This document shows positions 1-8,465 of a stretch of DNA of 64,000 nucleotides, piece after piece. The translations under genes and the position numbers were made by a program. The stretch's first letter is position 1, and every line of letters starts with the position of its first letter. Source of the DNA: JBCCTX01 sp964468435 (GTDB lineage Bacteria > Bacteroidota > Bacteroidia > J057); assembly GCA_964468435.1 (NCBI GenBank), contig CAYXVE010000009.1, positions 1 through 64,000 of the forward strand, read 5' to 3'. The notes under the pieces were generated by a model. It was not told the origin of the DNA. It ran no database searches and saw only the letters and a list, made by a program, of their open reading frames with translations.

Positions 1-105
1 AAAATATTTACAACTTTGTGAAGAAATATTTGGGTTAAATTCATAACTTAAAGACAGGACTTAAGTTGTAGGTGTTAAATTTCGTTTATTATTAGCCTGG
101 ATAGT

Positions 106-1152
106 ATGATTAGAACAGATGATATTTTCGATTTTGAGCGTCCTATTGCCGAACTGGAAAAGAAGTTGGAGGAAATGCAGGCACAGGATCAGCATGGAGA
201 AATTCAGGAAGGAAGTGCGGATAAAATCAGGGAATTTGAAAAAAAAATACAAGACCTCAAGGTTATTATATATGGTAATCTGAGTCGTTGGCAAAGAGTG
301 CAAATCTCAAGACATCCCAATCGCCCTTATTCACTAGATTATATCAATCATATCAGTGATGAGTTTATAGAGCTTTTTGGCGACAGGCAATTTAAAGATG
401 ACAAAGCCATGATCGGTGGGCTAGGTAGCATCGACGGTCAAAGAGTCATGTTTATTGGACAGCAAAAAGGAAGGACTACCAAAGAACGGCAATACCGGAA
501 TTTTGGAATGCCAAATCCTGAGGGCTACCGCAAAGCTCTTAGACTGATGAAAATGGCTGAAAAGTTTGATATCCCGGTTGTATGCTTCATAGATACTCCT
601 GGGGCTTATCCTGGAATAGAGGCTGAAGAAAGAGGACAAGGTGAAGCCATTGCGAGAAATCTGCTGGAAATGGCTCAACTTAAAACTCCGGTTATTTGTA
701 TCATTATAGGTGAAGGAGCCTCTGGTGGAGCACTGGGGATTGGTATTGGAGATAAAGTATACATGCTTGAAAATACCTGGTATTCGGTCATTTCACCCGA
801 ATCCTGTTCCAGTATTCTATGGAGGAGTTGGGAACACAAAGAGCAAGCTGCTGAAGCACTCAAACTTACAGCCGAAGATAACCTTTCATTTACGATCATC
901 GATGACATCATCAAGGAACCCTTAGGTGGCGCACATAAAGATCCCACAGCTACCTTTCAGGCCGTAAAGGATCAGTTGATCAATGACCTGCCCCTTCTCA
1001 TGGATACAAATCTAAATGATTTGATAACACGTCGAATTAATAAATTTTCGACTATGGGTCAGTATATCGAAAGTGATTCCACTCAGGGTAGCGTTGGCTC
1101 TCATCGTGAAGATAACCCAATCAAAGAGGCATTGACTATAGAGGAAGTCTAA
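106..1152 (+). CDS. accA: Acetyl-CoA carboxylase carboxyltransferase subunit alpha
   Basis: Alpha subunit of the carboxyltransferase half of acetyl-CoA carboxylase, which moves the carboxyl group from biotin to acetyl-CoA to make malonyl-CoA, the first committed step of fatty acid synthesis (cytoplasm). The protein has the family's N-terminal helical region, the HPNRPYSLDYI stretch near residue 66, the crotonase-fold core with FIDTPGAYPG near residue 163 and the oxyanion-hole region GEGASGGALGIG near residue 203. At 348 residues it is about 30 longer than the usual 315-320; the excess is a C-terminal tail after the catalytic core, rich in charged and polar residues. The ATG start is supported by the typical N-terminus (FERPIAELEKKLEE). 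The next gene starts 2 nt after the stop, so the two are probably cotranscribed. No accD is visible here. Confidence 0.97.
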   Translation: MIRTDDIFDFERPIAELEKKLEEMQAQDQHGEIQEGSADKIREFEKKIQDLKVIIYGNLSRWQRVQISRHPNRPYSLDYINHISDEFIELFGDRQFKDDKAMIGGLGSIDGQRVMFIGQQKGRTTKERQYRNFGMPNPEGYRKALRLMKMAEKFDIPVVCFIDTPGAYPGIEAEERGQGEAIARNLLEMAQLKTPVICIIIGEGASGGALGIGIGDKVYMLENTWYSVISPESCSSILWRSWEHKEQAAEALKLTAEDNLSFTIIDDIIKEPLGGAHKDPTATFQAVKDQLINDLPLLMDTNLNDLITRRINKFSTMGQYIESDSTQGSVGSHREDNPIKEALTIEEV

Positions 1153-1154
1153 CT

Positions 1155-1652
1155 ATGCTTTTGCCACTCGAACGTAAAATCTGGTTGTGCATTCTCTTTC
1201 CGGTATTTTTGATCTCATGTGGTGATATTGTTCCCATATGGATGAGTTATCAGTCCCTTGAAGATTACACCCTTCGCAAATCCAGCCAGCCTTGCGAATT
1301 TCCCATAACTATAGATCCTATAGGAGAAATGCTCAACCTTAGGATGGAAATGGAGATTACCTATGACGTGGGAATAGGCAGAAATAACCTCCCGATACGC
1401 ATCCTGATCATAGACCCTGCTACAGATAAAACGATCAAAGAGGTTGAGACTACCATTACCCTGAAAGCCGATGGAGAGTGGTTGGGCATTCCCAAAGAAA
1501 ATGAAATAGATTACACGATCACACACAACGCCATACCTGTGCTTAAGATGAAACCAGGAAATTATCTTTTACAGGTATATGCTAATGACCGTAAACAGGA
1601 AAAAATTTATGGAATTGTAAATATTACAGCCAGACTATATGAAATCATATAA
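1155..1652 (+). CDS. gldH: Probable gliding motility lipoprotein GldH
   Basis: A 165-residue protein with a hydrophobic N-terminus ending in a lipobox, LISC, so Cys22 would be the lipidated residue and the mature protein an envelope lipoprotein. The C-terminal half carries features I associate with GldH: a DGEWLG motif near residue 107 and a final GNYLLQVYAND segment. GldH is one of the Gld lipoproteins needed for gliding in Flavobacterium johnsoniae and is tied to the T9SS motor-associated complex. It starts 2 nt after accA and probably shares its transcript. The length fits the family (about 155-170). Identification rests on remembered family pattern, so a generic Bacteroidota lipoprotein remains possible. 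Confidence 0.6.
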   Translation: MLLPLERKIWLCILFPVFLISCGDIVPIWMSYQSLEDYTLRKSSQPCEFPITIDPIGEMLNLRMEMEITYDVGIGRNNLPIRILIIDPATDKTIKEVETTITLKADGEWLGIPKENEIDYTITHNAIPVLKMKPGNYLLQVYANDRKQEKIYGIVNITARLYEII

Positions 1653-1682
1653 AATGCGTTTTTACCTTCTGCTATGTAAAAT

Positions 1683-1919
1683 CTACAACGAACGATGCGT
1701 ACCGTCACATCTTGGTTGAGAATTTGTCATCTTACATCCACATAGAGCTATCTGTTCCGCTTTTTCCAAGACAAGCTTTTGAGGAGTGAAATTAGATCCT
1801 TTGTGTGAACCATCGCAAAAAGGTTGATCTTTACTCATGCCACATGCACACCACCAATAAGTTCCTGGTTCGAGTTTAAAAATAAAAGGAGATTTTTGAG
1901 CAATAACTGGTTTTTCCAT
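1683..1919 (-). CDS. Double CDGSH iron-sulfur domain protein
   Basis: A 78-residue protein with two tandem CDGSH zinc-finger-like motifs: CACGMSKDQPFCDGSH near residue 24 and CGCKMTNSQPRCDGTH near residue 60. Each supplies the three Cys and one His that bind a redox-active 2Fe-2S cluster in the mitoNEET/Miner2 family, so two clusters are expected in one short chain. There is no signal peptide or membrane anchor, so it is likely cytoplasmic. The function of bacterial members is poorly defined; electron transfer or cluster donation is the usual suggestion. It sits on the minus strand between gldH and dapF, 57 nt from the divergent dapF start. The ATG start at 1919 is the only sensible one. Confidence 0.9.
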   Translation of the reverse strand: MEKPVIAQKSPFIFKLEPGTYWWCACGMSKDQPFCDGSHKGSNFTPQKLVLEKAEQIALCGCKMTNSQPRCDGTHRSL

Positions 1920-1976
1920 TTTTATAGTTACTTTCAGATTCGTAAAAGTGAACCAAACTCAGCAAGATTTTGTTTT

Positions 1977-2765
1977 ATGAAGCTAAAATTTTCTAAATAT
2001 CATGGTACTGGCAATGATTTTATCCTGGTGGATGATCGGGATGGAAATATTTTATCCGTTCTGACACAGCAGGTTATTGCAGGCTTGTGCCGCAGGCATA
2101 CCGGAATTGGCGCTGATGGGATGATCCTAATGAGAGATTCAGCAGGCTATGACTTTAGTATGAAATACTACAATAGTGATGGGATAGAAGGTACCATGTG
2201 TGGAAACGGAGGACGCTGTCTGGTTGCTTTCGCTCAGGAATTGGGTATGACCCAATCAACATATCAATTTGAAGCAATAGATGGACCACATCAGGCCAGT
2301 TTGAACGATGGAATCATCGAGCTTGAGATGCAAAAGCCTTTCGGTTATGTAGAAATATCTCCCCAGGAAGTTTGGATTCAAACAGGCTCTCCCCATTTTG
2401 TGAGCATACAAAATGTACCCGTAGAAGAAATTGATGTGTATAATCTTGGCAGGAATATTCGCACTAGTGAATCTTTTGCAGAAGAAGGAACTAATGTCAA
2501 TTTTGTCAATGAAATTGATGAACGTACACTCAGGGTCAGAACGTATGAACGCGGTGTTGAAGATGAAACACTGAGTTGTGGCACGGGAGCAGTAGCAGTA
2601 GTATACACCTATTTACTCAAAAAAGGATGGCCTCACCATGATATGCTTGTGCAGACCCTCGGAGGTGATTTGAAAGTAATAGTAGAGCATCCAGGCGAGG
2701 AACAAGAACGCGTATTGCTTTCTGGTCCTGCCATCAAAGTATTTGATGGTAGGATATCCCTGTAA
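1977..2765 (+). CDS. dapF: Diaminopimelate epimerase
   Basis: Converts LL- to meso-diaminopimelate, the penultimate step to lysine and the source of the peptidoglycan cross-linking residue. The 262-residue protein starts with the family N-terminus FSKYHGTGNDFILVDD. The two catalytic cysteines lie in MCGNGGRC (near residue 73) and SCGTGAVAV (near residue 200), preceded by the conserved Glu of ETLSCGTG. The reading frame stays open upstream to 1824, but that extra 51-residue extension has no family match, overlaps the CDGSH gene and was rejected; the ATG at 1977 gives the standard N-terminus. It is 37 nt upstream of the gmhA-like gene on the same strand. Confidence 0.97.
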   Translation: MKLKFSKYHGTGNDFILVDDRDGNILSVLTQQVIAGLCRRHTGIGADGMILMRDSAGYDFSMKYYNSDGIEGTMCGNGGRCLVAFAQELGMTQSTYQFEAIDGPHQASLNDGIIELEMQKPFGYVEISPQEVWIQTGSPHFVSIQNVPVEEIDVYNLGRNIRTSESFAEEGTNVNFVNEIDERTLRVRTYERGVEDETLSCGTGAVAVVYTYLLKKGWPHHDMLVQTLGGDLKVIVEHPGEEQERVLLSGPAIKVFDGRISL

Positions 2766-2802
2766 ATCAATTATATAGTAAATTAATCGACCGTAGTTGT
2801 TC

Positions 2803-3387
2803 ATGGAAAAGTTTGCCAGACAGGCATTTCAGGATAATCTTGCATTGATTAATACCTTTCTCGAAAATGAGGAAAATTTCATCCATTTGGTGAACATTGC
2901 TGATGACCTTGCTCAATGTTTCATGCGAGGAGGTAAGGTACTAATTTGCGGAAATGGAGGGAGTGCATGTGATAGTATGCATTTTGCGGAGGAACTCACC
3001 GGGCGGTTTCGCAAAAACCGAAAAGCCCTCCCAGCAATTGCTTTGACTGATCCTGGTCATCTTACCTGTGTGGCTAATGATATGGGATACGATCAGGTTT
3101 TTGCGAGAGGTGTGGAGGCTTATGGACGTTCTGGAGACTTTCTGATAGCACTGTCTACCAGTGGTAACTCTATCAATGTAATTCGTGCAGTTGAGCAGGC
3201 TCATGTGCAACAAATGGACACAATTTGTCTGTTGGGAAAAGAAGGAGGAAAACTCAAAGGCCAAGCTACACATGAAATAATTATTCCCGGAATTCATGCA
3301 GACCGGATTCAGGAAGTACATATGCTGATCTTACATGTGGTCATAGAATTACTGGAAAGGATGTTATTTCCCGATATTTATTCTTGA
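2803..3387 (+). CDS. gmhA: Phosphoheptose isomerase (SIS domain)
   Basis: A 194-residue SIS-domain protein resembling sedoheptulose-7-phosphate isomerase, which makes D-glycero-D-manno-heptose 7-phosphate for the LPS inner core. Visible motifs are CGNGGSACDSMHFAEEL near residue 50 (sugar-phosphate loop and metal-binding region), STSGNS near residue 117 (phosphate-binding SIS motif) and the C-terminal helix IQEVHMLILHVVIELLE. The ATG at 2803 was preferred; a TTG two codons upstream is possible. The 3' end overlaps the convergent minus-strand gene by 10 nt. A related SIS protein of other sugar specificity cannot be excluded, but length and motifs fit GmhA closely. Confidence 0.87.
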   Translation: MEKFARQAFQDNLALINTFLENEENFIHLVNIADDLAQCFMRGGKVLICGNGGSACDSMHFAEELTGRFRKNRKALPAIALTDPGHLTCVANDMGYDQVFARGVEAYGRSGDFLIALSTSGNSINVIRAVEQAHVQQMDTICLLGKEGGKLKGQATHEIIIPGIHADRIQEVHMLILHVVIELLERMLFPDIYS

Positions 3388-3821
3388 CGAGGTTTTTTTT
3401 TCCTGGATTGATAGCGTTTGTCGAGCTGTTCTTCAAACCATGGATCAGTCAAGCTCGCAGCCAGCTCTACATAATGAACGATATCCGTGGGGGGGCCATC
3501 GGAATCCCTGCCATAGGTAAATGCAAATCCAATATCCGTAGATTCTCCTTCAAATGATATCGTGAGATTCATCAATGGGCCTTTGGGGTCCGGATAGGTG
3601 TATCGTCCGGCAAACTCAAACCAGCTTTCATTCAGGTTATCCAGCATCTCCTGGAACACAGGCTCTTCGGTCTTTCCCATGATCATAATGGGTTTGCTCT
3701 TATCTTCAGGCTCTTCCAGTCGGTTAATTGAACCATTGCGATGAAGCATGATACTAAAAACCGTTTGCCCTCCCTTTTCCCACTTGATATAGATCGTGTT
3801 GATAGTTTCTTGATTGATCAA
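3378..3821 (-). CDS. Hypothetical protein, translationally coupled
   Basis: A 147-residue soluble protein I do not recognise. It has no signal peptide or membrane segment; it is acidic in the centre and ends in a basic stretch with four consecutive Lys/Arg residues. The reading frame begins with TTG overlapping the stop of the T9SS-exported protein upstream (TTGA), consistent with translational coupling, although an internal ATG (for example Met25) could be used instead. The last 10 nt overlap the convergent gmhA stop. Its placement suggests a role linked to the gene upstream, but nothing in the sequence identifies that role. Confidence 0.75.
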   Translation of the reverse strand: MINQETINTIYIKWEKGGQTVFSIMLHRNGSINRLEEPEDKSKPIMIMGKTEEPVFQEMLDNLNESWFEFAGRYTYPDPKGPLMNLTISFEGESTDIGFAFTYGRDSDGPPTDIVHYVELAASLTDPWFEEQLDKRYQSRKKKPRQE

Positions 3822-6220
3822 TTTTCCTGAGTCTTGATAAGTTTGAAATGTTGAACGTTGAAATCTGGATGTTTTAAGATCATCAGATACATACCAGGAG
3901 GATAGGGAAAAGAAATGGACTGGCGTTCAGTGTTGTTTTTTCTTTTTCCACTGTTGAGTAATTTTCCTGAAGCATTGTATAGCTCCCAGGTTAAATGTTT
4001 TGACATCATACCGGGTGTGTTAGCTAGATATAGTACAGAACCTACTGGATTAGGGTATACTGCGGGTTGGGGTGAAATGACGGGAATATTACTTGAAGTA
4101 GTCAGATTCATGCTATCGGTAATAGAAAACAGGTCTATCCCTGCTTCTACAAAATTATTGGGTGGCAGATCCTCAATCTCAAAACTGACCTGCATGTCAG
4201 TAGTAAGAGACATGAAATCCTGAATTCTTATGGATGTTTGATTCCAGTTATTATTTAAGGGGCCTGTGTGAAAAGCTATACGAACAGTATCCGTTTGATT
4301 GGATATCAGGGTCCAGAGCGTGTCATTTCCAGCTTCAAAATTAAGATCCGGAGTGATGGATACCATCCACCAATGATAGTGTATCCAGGGGTCCTGATAA
4401 GTTGCAAGATCAAATTTGGGTGATTTCAGTATATAGGGGCCATTGTCCACGTCGCCATCGGCAAAAGTGCCTCCACGATTGTCCGTTACATAGGCTTGGT
4501 CTCCAAAATCAATTTCTACATCGCGGTCTGGGTTCAGCAAATGATCGAGAAGCGAAGTGCCACTAGGTACGGCTCTTTGCCAGAAACCCTGTAGCTGGGA
4601 ATTTGTAGTTTCCCATTCAAAGTCAAAGATAAAGTCATCATAGTAACCTGTTTTCATCCGGATTATGACACTACTGGTCGTATCAGACTGAAAGTCAATA
4701 GTTTGAGATATGGTCTGGTAGCCCCATTTACCTGCTATCAGTTCATAGGTATCATCTGCAAAAGTATTTCTCAAGGTAGTGTTATCAGAACTAAGTAATT
4801 CGTATTCTAGTCCTAAATTTATACCTCTGAAAAAAAGTTGTACTGAGTCTATAGGTTCTTCCGTAAGATCATCGACCACTTGTAGATCAAAAGTTGCTAC
4901 TTCACTGGGTTGTAGTTGAATATCAAGTCGTGTAACCTCTCCCTGTTGAAAAGTTACCTCGATAGTATCTGATACATATCCATTCCGGGAAATGACAACA
5001 TTGGTTGTTTTATTGCTGATGAAGCCTGTAGCAAATTCACCAAGTGCATTTGTAAAAAGGGACTTGTTAAGATCCAATACTTCAATCAGGACATCTTGGA
5101 GGGGCTGAAGAGAGACTGCATCCAAAATTTCACCCTCAAAATAAGCTGCTCGTTGATAATCCGGTTTTAAGATAAATAGTCCTTCTTTGATATCAGAAGC
5201 GAGAATCAATCCTGAAGGTAAAAATGGATATGCCCCCCAGCAACCATCTGTACCTTCGAGACTATCGGGAAAGGTATCGTAATAACCCACTTCTACCAGG
5301 TTTTGTGGTCTGTTAGCATCGACGATTTGTACACCATCTTTATAGTAGGAAGTAATCAGAAAATCATTGAGTACATGAACATTATGCGGGGTAGCTCTAC
5401 CACGGCTCAGGCTGCTTCGTATACGGTCGAGTTCTTCAATATTTTCCGGATCGCTGACATCCCAGGCGATCACATATGCCCTGCTTCTTTCATCTGTGGT
5501 GAAGCATACTTTTGAGGCATCATTGAGCCAGGTATTATGTGTCACAGCATTTCCATACCTTTTGGTACCCATTATTCTGGTATTAGCCGGATCTGAGACA
5601 TCAAGGATTCCGAGCTGGCCTCTGAAGATCTCTGCGGTGTAGGCCAGTTTGTTACGTACATAGACATCGTGAACATACTGATTGGTATAACTTCCAACAA
5701 ATTCAGGATTCCAGGGATCCTGTCTCAGGTCCAGGATCATCATCCCCCCTCCAAATGTGTTGAGACCTACTGCGTATAGAAAGCCCTCATCCTGATACAG
5801 GTTGTGAATGGTATTTACACCACTGATGACAGTGTCTTTGAAGCTGATCTCAGCTGGAAGATTGGAAAGATCTATTAATTGTATTCCATTACCGCTTTCA
5901 TTAGATACATAGGCGATGGATTCATAGGTTTTGATATCTCTCCAGATCGAGTTTATACCTGGAATAAAAAACAATTCTTCAGGATTTTTGGAATCTAGGA
6001 GACTTACGATGGATACCCCGGTAAAAGTACCTACTAATGCATATTCCGCTCCTTGTTCATCTACATAACCCCATACATCATTGAGGATGATAGGGCTGCC
6101 CATATTAGGGTAGGGGAGATTGGCAACGAGTTCTATATTATTTTGGGAAAATACGCTGCAGGGGATATACAGACCAGCAAGCAGAACAATCTGAAAGCAG
6201 TAGTACAAAAATCTGAACAT
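3818..6220 (-). CDS. Choice-of-anchor B family secreted protein with T9SS sorting domain
   Basis: An 800-residue exported protein. From the ATG at 6220 it begins with a signal peptide (FRFLYYCFQIVLLAGLYIP, then VFSQ). Residues 25-350 form LVIVD-type propeller repeats (for example GIQLIDLSNL and LGILDVSDPANTRIMG) as in the choice-of-anchor B family. A carboxypeptidase-regulatory-like segment follows near residues 360-440 (GEILDAVSLQPLQDVLIEV, then GEFATGF), a second related domain to about 530, and then a beta-sandwich-like region. The last 90 residues are a T9SS type A sorting domain: PQPAVYPNPVGSVLYL, then GKLLNSG, PPGMYLMIL and HFKLIKT. The protein should therefore be exported by Sec, then moved across the outer membrane by T9SS with tail cleavage. 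A TTG eight codons upstream is less likely. rnhA lies 35 nt upstream. Confidence 0.85.
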   Translation of the reverse strand: MFRFLYYCFQIVLLAGLYIPCSVFSQNNIELVANLPYPNMGSPIILNDVWGYVDEQGAEYALVGTFTGVSIVSLLDSKNPEELFFIPGINSIWRDIKTYESIAYVSNESGNGIQLIDLSNLPAEISFKDTVISGVNTIHNLYQDEGFLYAVGLNTFGGGMMILDLRQDPWNPEFVGSYTNQYVHDVYVRNKLAYTAEIFRGQLGILDVSDPANTRIMGTKRYGNAVTHNTWLNDASKVCFTTDERSRAYVIAWDVSDPENIEELDRIRSSLSRGRATPHNVHVLNDFLITSYYKDGVQIVDANRPQNLVEVGYYDTFPDSLEGTDGCWGAYPFLPSGLILASDIKEGLFILKPDYQRAAYFEGEILDAVSLQPLQDVLIEVLDLNKSLFTNALGEFATGFISNKTTNVVISRNGYVSDTIEVTFQQGEVTRLDIQLQPSEVATFDLQVVDDLTEEPIDSVQLFFRGINLGLEYELLSSDNTTLRNTFADDTYELIAGKWGYQTISQTIDFQSDTTSSVIIRMKTGYYDDFIFDFEWETTNSQLQGFWQRAVPSGTSLLDHLLNPDRDVEIDFGDQAYVTDNRGGTFADGDVDNGPYILKSPKFDLATYQDPWIHYHWWMVSITPDLNFEAGNDTLWTLISNQTDTVRIAFHTGPLNNNWNQTSIRIQDFMSLTTDMQVSFEIEDLPPNNFVEAGIDLFSITDSMNLTTSSNIPVISPQPAVYPNPVGSVLYLANTPGMMSKHLTWELYNASGKLLNSGKRKNNTERQSISFPYPPGMYLMILKHPDFNVQHFKLIKTQEN

Positions 6221-6255
6221 AGATATTGAATAATTAATATGCAATCTTATAACGA

Positions 6256-6720
6256 CTATCCTTTGCCAAGGGTGCGTTCATATTCATAATCAATATTGTA
6301 AGCAGCCATTTTTGCTGCATGGGTAGCCAGTTCGTCGCAACGTTCATTTTCCGGTATACCTGCATGGCCTTTGACCCAGTGAAAGCTGATATTATGTTTG
6401 CGGTACAACACCAAAAACCGTCTCCATAGATCGGGATTTTTTTTGCCTTTGAAGCCTTTTTTTTCCCATCCCAATACCCATTTTTCAGATACAGCTCGTT
6501 GCACATAGGTGGAGTCCGTATAAATATGTACATCCAGATTTTCTTTTTTCAGGGCTTCCAGTCCAATAATGACTGCCAGTAATTCCATACGGTTATTGGT
6601 GGTCTGTCGGAATCCTTCGGATATCTCCTTGCGATGGTTTCCGTATAGTAAAACAATTCCGTATCCACCCGGTCCGGGGTTTCCAAGCGAAGAACCATCG
6701 GTATACATGTATATTCTCAC
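6256..6720 (-). CDS. rnhA: Ribonuclease HI
   Basis: Degrades the RNA strand of RNA-DNA hybrids (R-loops, Okazaki primers) in the cytoplasm. The 154-residue protein has all five catalytic residues expected from E. coli RNase HI: Asp8 in YTDGSSLGNPGPGGYG, Glu46 in NNRMELLAV, Asp69 in IYTDST, His119 in WVKGHAG and Asp129 in NERCDELA. The basic handle region WEKKGFKGKKN near residue 85 is also present. The start is GTG at 6720; an ATG at 6708 would leave only two residues before the catalytic TDGS motif, so the GTG fits the family better. It probably leads a minus-strand unit with the T9SS protein downstream. Confidence 0.97.
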   Translation of the reverse strand: MRIYMYTDGSSLGNPGPGGYGIVLLYGNHRKEISEGFRQTTNNRMELLAVIIGLEALKKENLDVHIYTDSTYVQRAVSEKWVLGWEKKGFKGKKNPDLWRRFLVLYRKHNISFHWVKGHAGIPENERCDELATHAAKMAAYNIDYEYERTLGKG

Positions 6721-6823
6721 GTTGATAAATTTATATAAATCTTTTTAGCCACCAATTTATACTTTACGTACGTTATTCAATCAGATGTGTAGTTTTATTT
6801 TGAGGAATTTGAATAAAAATCAC

Positions 6824-8371
6824 ATGAAGGCAGTAGTCGCGATCACATGGGCCTGCATGTTTACGTTTTGTACATCTTCTGCGCAAAAGCCAGACTTTGA
6901 ATTGGATCCACTTTATACAGATATGCATGAAGTCAGCCATTCAGTTTCGCAATGGACGGATCATGCTGCAGTAAAGCTGTATAGCAACGATCAACATATC
7001 AATATCCTGGTAGAGGTGTATGACGATGTAATGATGTTGGCGCAAGATTTCCGGATATCTGATCATATTGATCTCTGGTTTGCCCTGCCATCGGAGGCTT
7101 ATCCTGAAAACTTCTCATTCTCACTTCATCCAGAATATATCTATTCTCAAGATACCAAAAATGGAAAAGGGTATCGCTTTTTCAGCATTTATCCTGAGTA
7201 TTCCCATCGTGTAGAGTTAGAAAAATTTAAAAACAGGTTTGATTATCCCAATATTGAATTTGCTAGCCGGAAAGGGTATCATGTTCCACTTCCAAGATCT
7301 CTTCAAAAGACCCAAGTTGACTACGGAATGGTAAAGTTTGCATTACCTTTGGACAGGTTGGAACCGGTTCTCCTCAATCGTGAGAATCACCGTTTGTGGG
7401 AAAAGTCCATGCGGATTCACCTAGGAGATATTGAAGAAGGTCTCACTTATACCCTTGATCCCTGGGATAAGGGCTATGTAGTGAACATCCAAATAGCTCC
7501 CAAAGCTTTGGGTTTTATCATGCTTCCGCAAATGGACAAGCTATTATTCAGAGTAGATATCTATGATGTAGATTCACCTGATCGCCCTGCAAATCGCATG
7601 AGTACTTCCAGAAATCCCATGGACGAACAGCCCTCTACATTCGCAGAAGTGAAACTTTCAAAACCTTTAAATACGAATCACTCTAATATCCCAGATAACA
7701 TATTTTACAAGAGTAAATTCTTCCCACTTAGCATTTATACTAGAAATGGTTGGGTTGAAAGTCAGGTTGATACCGATGTATTGATCATTTCGGATCAGAT
7801 CGCCAGCCGCTATCTCACTGAAGTATTATTTGATCGTTTGACGCTAGACTTCACGGAGGAAAGTTTAGGTGGACAAATTGTGGGCAGGCTCTTTATTAGG
7901 AAAAATTTTGTCAATGAGATATCAAGGAGCAGAGAGATTATTTCGGCCATGGGTTCAGTCATTTCAGGAGAGCAAAGCTTGGCCAAAGGTAAGCTTCTGG
8001 ATAATGATCGGAGTAGTTTTTTTCGCTTTCCCAATGGAGATCTCGGTTTCATGTTGATTGAGCGAACGGTGCTTGATCCCTATGAATGGGGGATGTGTAA
8101 AGATTGTCTGGATGAATCGGTAAATATTTACAGGATCAGCAATGGTAAAGTAGATGAGCTGTTAAACATATATCAGATTAAAGCCCAGGAAGTTTTTTGT
8201 CGAATAGGAATTAAAACAATAGAGAATTTTTATATTTCGGACATAGATTGGATTCAAAAGGGAAGGATAATGATACTCAGGCTAAATCACATTAAATTTA
8301 ATTTGAAAAGAAGAATAAAGGTAAGCTGGGATTACAATGGTGAAAATGTGAAAGTTGAAGAAGTTATTTGA
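6824..8371 (+). CDS. Secreted protein of unknown function
   Basis: A 515-residue protein with a clear signal peptide from the ATG at 6824 (KAVVAITWACMFTFCTSSAQ); an ATG 13 codons upstream at 6785 would give a polar extension before it. Residues about 40-280 are beta-rich, with phrases such as ISDHIDLWFALP that recall carbohydrate-binding module family 9-like (DOMON-type) domains; this is only a resemblance. Residues about 300-510 form a second unrecognised domain. There is no T9SS tail, lipobox or membrane segment, so the periplasm is the likely place. It is 95 nt upstream of mutL on the same strand; no functional link is evident. Confidence 0.8.
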   Translation: MKAVVAITWACMFTFCTSSAQKPDFELDPLYTDMHEVSHSVSQWTDHAAVKLYSNDQHINILVEVYDDVMMLAQDFRISDHIDLWFALPSEAYPENFSFSLHPEYIYSQDTKNGKGYRFFSIYPEYSHRVELEKFKNRFDYPNIEFASRKGYHVPLPRSLQKTQVDYGMVKFALPLDRLEPVLLNRENHRLWEKSMRIHLGDIEEGLTYTLDPWDKGYVVNIQIAPKALGFIMLPQMDKLLFRVDIYDVDSPDRPANRMSTSRNPMDEQPSTFAEVKLSKPLNTNHSNIPDNIFYKSKFFPLSIYTRNGWVESQVDTDVLIISDQIASRYLTEVLFDRLTLDFTEESLGGQIVGRLFIRKNFVNEISRSREIISAMGSVISGEQSLAKGKLLDNDRSSFFRFPNGDLGFMLIERTVLDPYEWGMCKDCLDESVNIYRISNGKVDELLNIYQIKAQEVFCRIGIKTIENFYISDIDWIQKGRIMILRLNHIKFNLKRRIKVSWDYNGENVKVEEVI

Positions 8372-8465
8372 ATTTTTTCTCTGTAAATTGTGTATGATTT
8401 TGTGATCGCCGTTGATTTAGTTACGTAATAATAGGAAGATAGGAGTAAAATTTTTTGGGTTGAAC

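Noticed and set aside
1..67. 7-bp inverted repeat AACTTAA/TTAAGTT (45-67) upstream of accA as a regulatory site
   Set aside because: Short, AT-only in most positions and easily expected by chance; nothing else supports it.
1824..1976. 51-codon upstream extension of dapF
   Set aside because: It overlaps the CDGSH gene on the other strand, has no family match and the ATG at 1977 gives the standard dapF N-terminus.
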